A stretch of DNA of 6,370 bases, taken from an uncultured Clostridia bacterium (GTDB lineage: Bacteria > Bacillota > Clostridia > Oscillospirales > CAG-272). Both the position numbers and the translations under genes were made by a program. The notes below the pieces were generated by a model. It saw only the letters and a list, made by a program, of their open reading frames with translations, did not search any database and had not been told where the DNA came from. The stretch spans positions 1-6,370 of the forward strand of contig CAMOLD010000075.1 in NCBI GenBank assembly GCA_946618395.1. The letters are read 5' to 3'. Below are positions 5,640 through 6,370 of this stretch, piece by piece (the stretch's first letter is position 1; each line of letters begins with the position of its first letter).

Positions 5640-6370
5640 ATGGCAGAAACAATGGACCGCAATTTTATTTGGGATTTCATCGAGGATGATCTTGCAAACA
5701 ACCCCGGAATGAAGGTGCACACCCGCTTCCCTCCCGAACCGAACGGATATTTGCACATCGGGCATTGCAAGGCGCTCTGCGTAGATTTCGGCACCGCCCG
5801 CAAATTCGGCGGCGTTTGCAACCTGCGCATGGATGATACCAACCCGGCAAAGGAAGACACCGAATATGTGGACGCCATCATGGAGGACATCCGCTGGCTC
5901 GGCTTTGACTGGGACGACCGCTTCTTCTACGGCTCCGATTATTTTGAAAAAGACTACGAGCTTGCCGTCGGGCTGATCAAAAAAGGGCTTGCATATGTTT
6001 GCGAGCTTTCCGCCGAGCAGTTCCGCGACCCCAAATACTGCGGTGACCTGACCCATCCGGCAGTTTCCCCCTGGCGCGACAGACCCATTGCCGAGTCGCT
6101 CGACCTCTTTGAACGCATGAAAAACGGCGAATTTCCCGAGGGCAAATACACCCTGCGCGCAAAAATCGACCTTGCCTCCGGCAACTTCTGCATGCGCGAC
6201 CCGGTCATTTACCGCATCAAATACGTAGAGCATCACCGCCAAGGCACCAAATGGTGCATCTTCCCCATGTATGACTTTGCCCACCCCATTCAGGACGCGC
6301 TGGAAAACATCACCCATTCGCTCTGCTCGCTGGAATACGAGATCCACCGCCCGCTTTACAACTGGGTGCG
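5640..6370 (+). CDS. glnS: Glutaminyl-tRNA synthetase, N-terminal part (continues past the window)
   Basis: The first 243 codons are present with no stop before the right edge. This is a class I glutamine--tRNA ligase of the eukaryote/gamma-proteobacterial GlnRS type. It has FPPEPNGYLHIGH (30-42) with a canonical HIGH, then LRMDDTNP (62-69), LRAKIDLAS (about 173-181), MRDPVIYRIKYVEHH (about 185-199), and YDFAHPIQDALENITHSLCSLE towards the edge. PPEPNG distinguishes GlnRS from GluRS, which has APSPTG. The KMSKS loop and the beta-barrel anticodon domains lie outside. The ATG at 5640-5642 follows AAAGGA (5624-5629) with a 10-base gap, and the gene begins 15 bases after the gltX stop, so the two form an operon. 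GlnRS is absent from most Bacilli, which make Gln-tRNA with GatCAB. Its presence points to a direct charging route, probably gained by ancient transfer. Confidence 0.95.
   Translation, partial: MAETMDRNFIWDFIEDDLANNPGMKVHTRFPPEPNGYLHIGHCKALCVDFGTARKFGGVCNLRMDDTNPAKEDTEYVDAIMEDIRWLGFDWDDRFFYGSDYFEKDYELAVGLIKKGLAYVCELSAEQFRDPKYCGDLTHPAVSPWRDRPIAESLDLFERMKNGEFPEGKYTLRAKIDLASGNFCMRDPVIYRIKYVEHHRQGTKWCIFPMYDFAHPIQDALENITHSLCSLEYEIHRPLYNWV

Noticed and set aside
4704..6347. A 547-codon open frame on the minus strand spanning parts of gltX and glnS
   Set aside because: gltX and glnS are in the same reading frame, so the antisense frame stays open through both and across the short gap. The translation has no family resemblance, and both plus-strand genes have firm motifs.

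Overview
This window looks like a chromosomal segment of a low-to-mid GC Firmicute, most likely class Clostridia (Oscillospirales/Ruminococcaceae-like). The reasons are a YerC/YecD-type TrpR-like regulator, AGGAGG-type ribosome binding sites, TTGaca/TATAAT-type promoters, a base composition near half GC, and a glutamyl-tRNA synthetase placed directly before a glutaminyl-tRNA synthetase. The taxonomic call is inference from gene content; no rRNA or other marker is present.

Left part (minus strand, read right to left). A 347-residue tyrosine recombinase of the XerC/XerD family (2018-3061) is followed after 27 bases by an MntP-type manganese exporter (1388-1990), and after 49 more by a YrbG-like CaCA cation antiporter (337-1338, TTG start). 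No terminator separates them, so they may share a transcript from a promoter at 3098-3126. A strong hairpin terminator (304-320) closes the group. A new promoter then drives the TrpR-like regulator (218 to the left edge, incomplete). That promoter lies inside a 30-base imperfect palindrome (251-280), which looks like an operator.

Right part (plus strand). A promoter at 3176-3203, divergent from the recombinase, drives an unrecognised five-helix membrane protein of 194 residues (3243-3827), ended by a clear terminator (3841-3864). A second promoter (3877-3905) then drives gltX (3939-5624, 561 residues, with an N-terminal extension), followed after 15 bases by glnS (5640 to the right edge, first 243 codons only).

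The functional themes are cation export on the left and direct charging of tRNA-Glu and tRNA-Gln on the right. No mobile element, CRISPR array, RNA gene or clearly novel multi-gene system is visible. The most interesting points are the operator-promoter overlap at the TrpR-like gene, the unusual gltX form with its glnS partner, and the unknown membrane protein.
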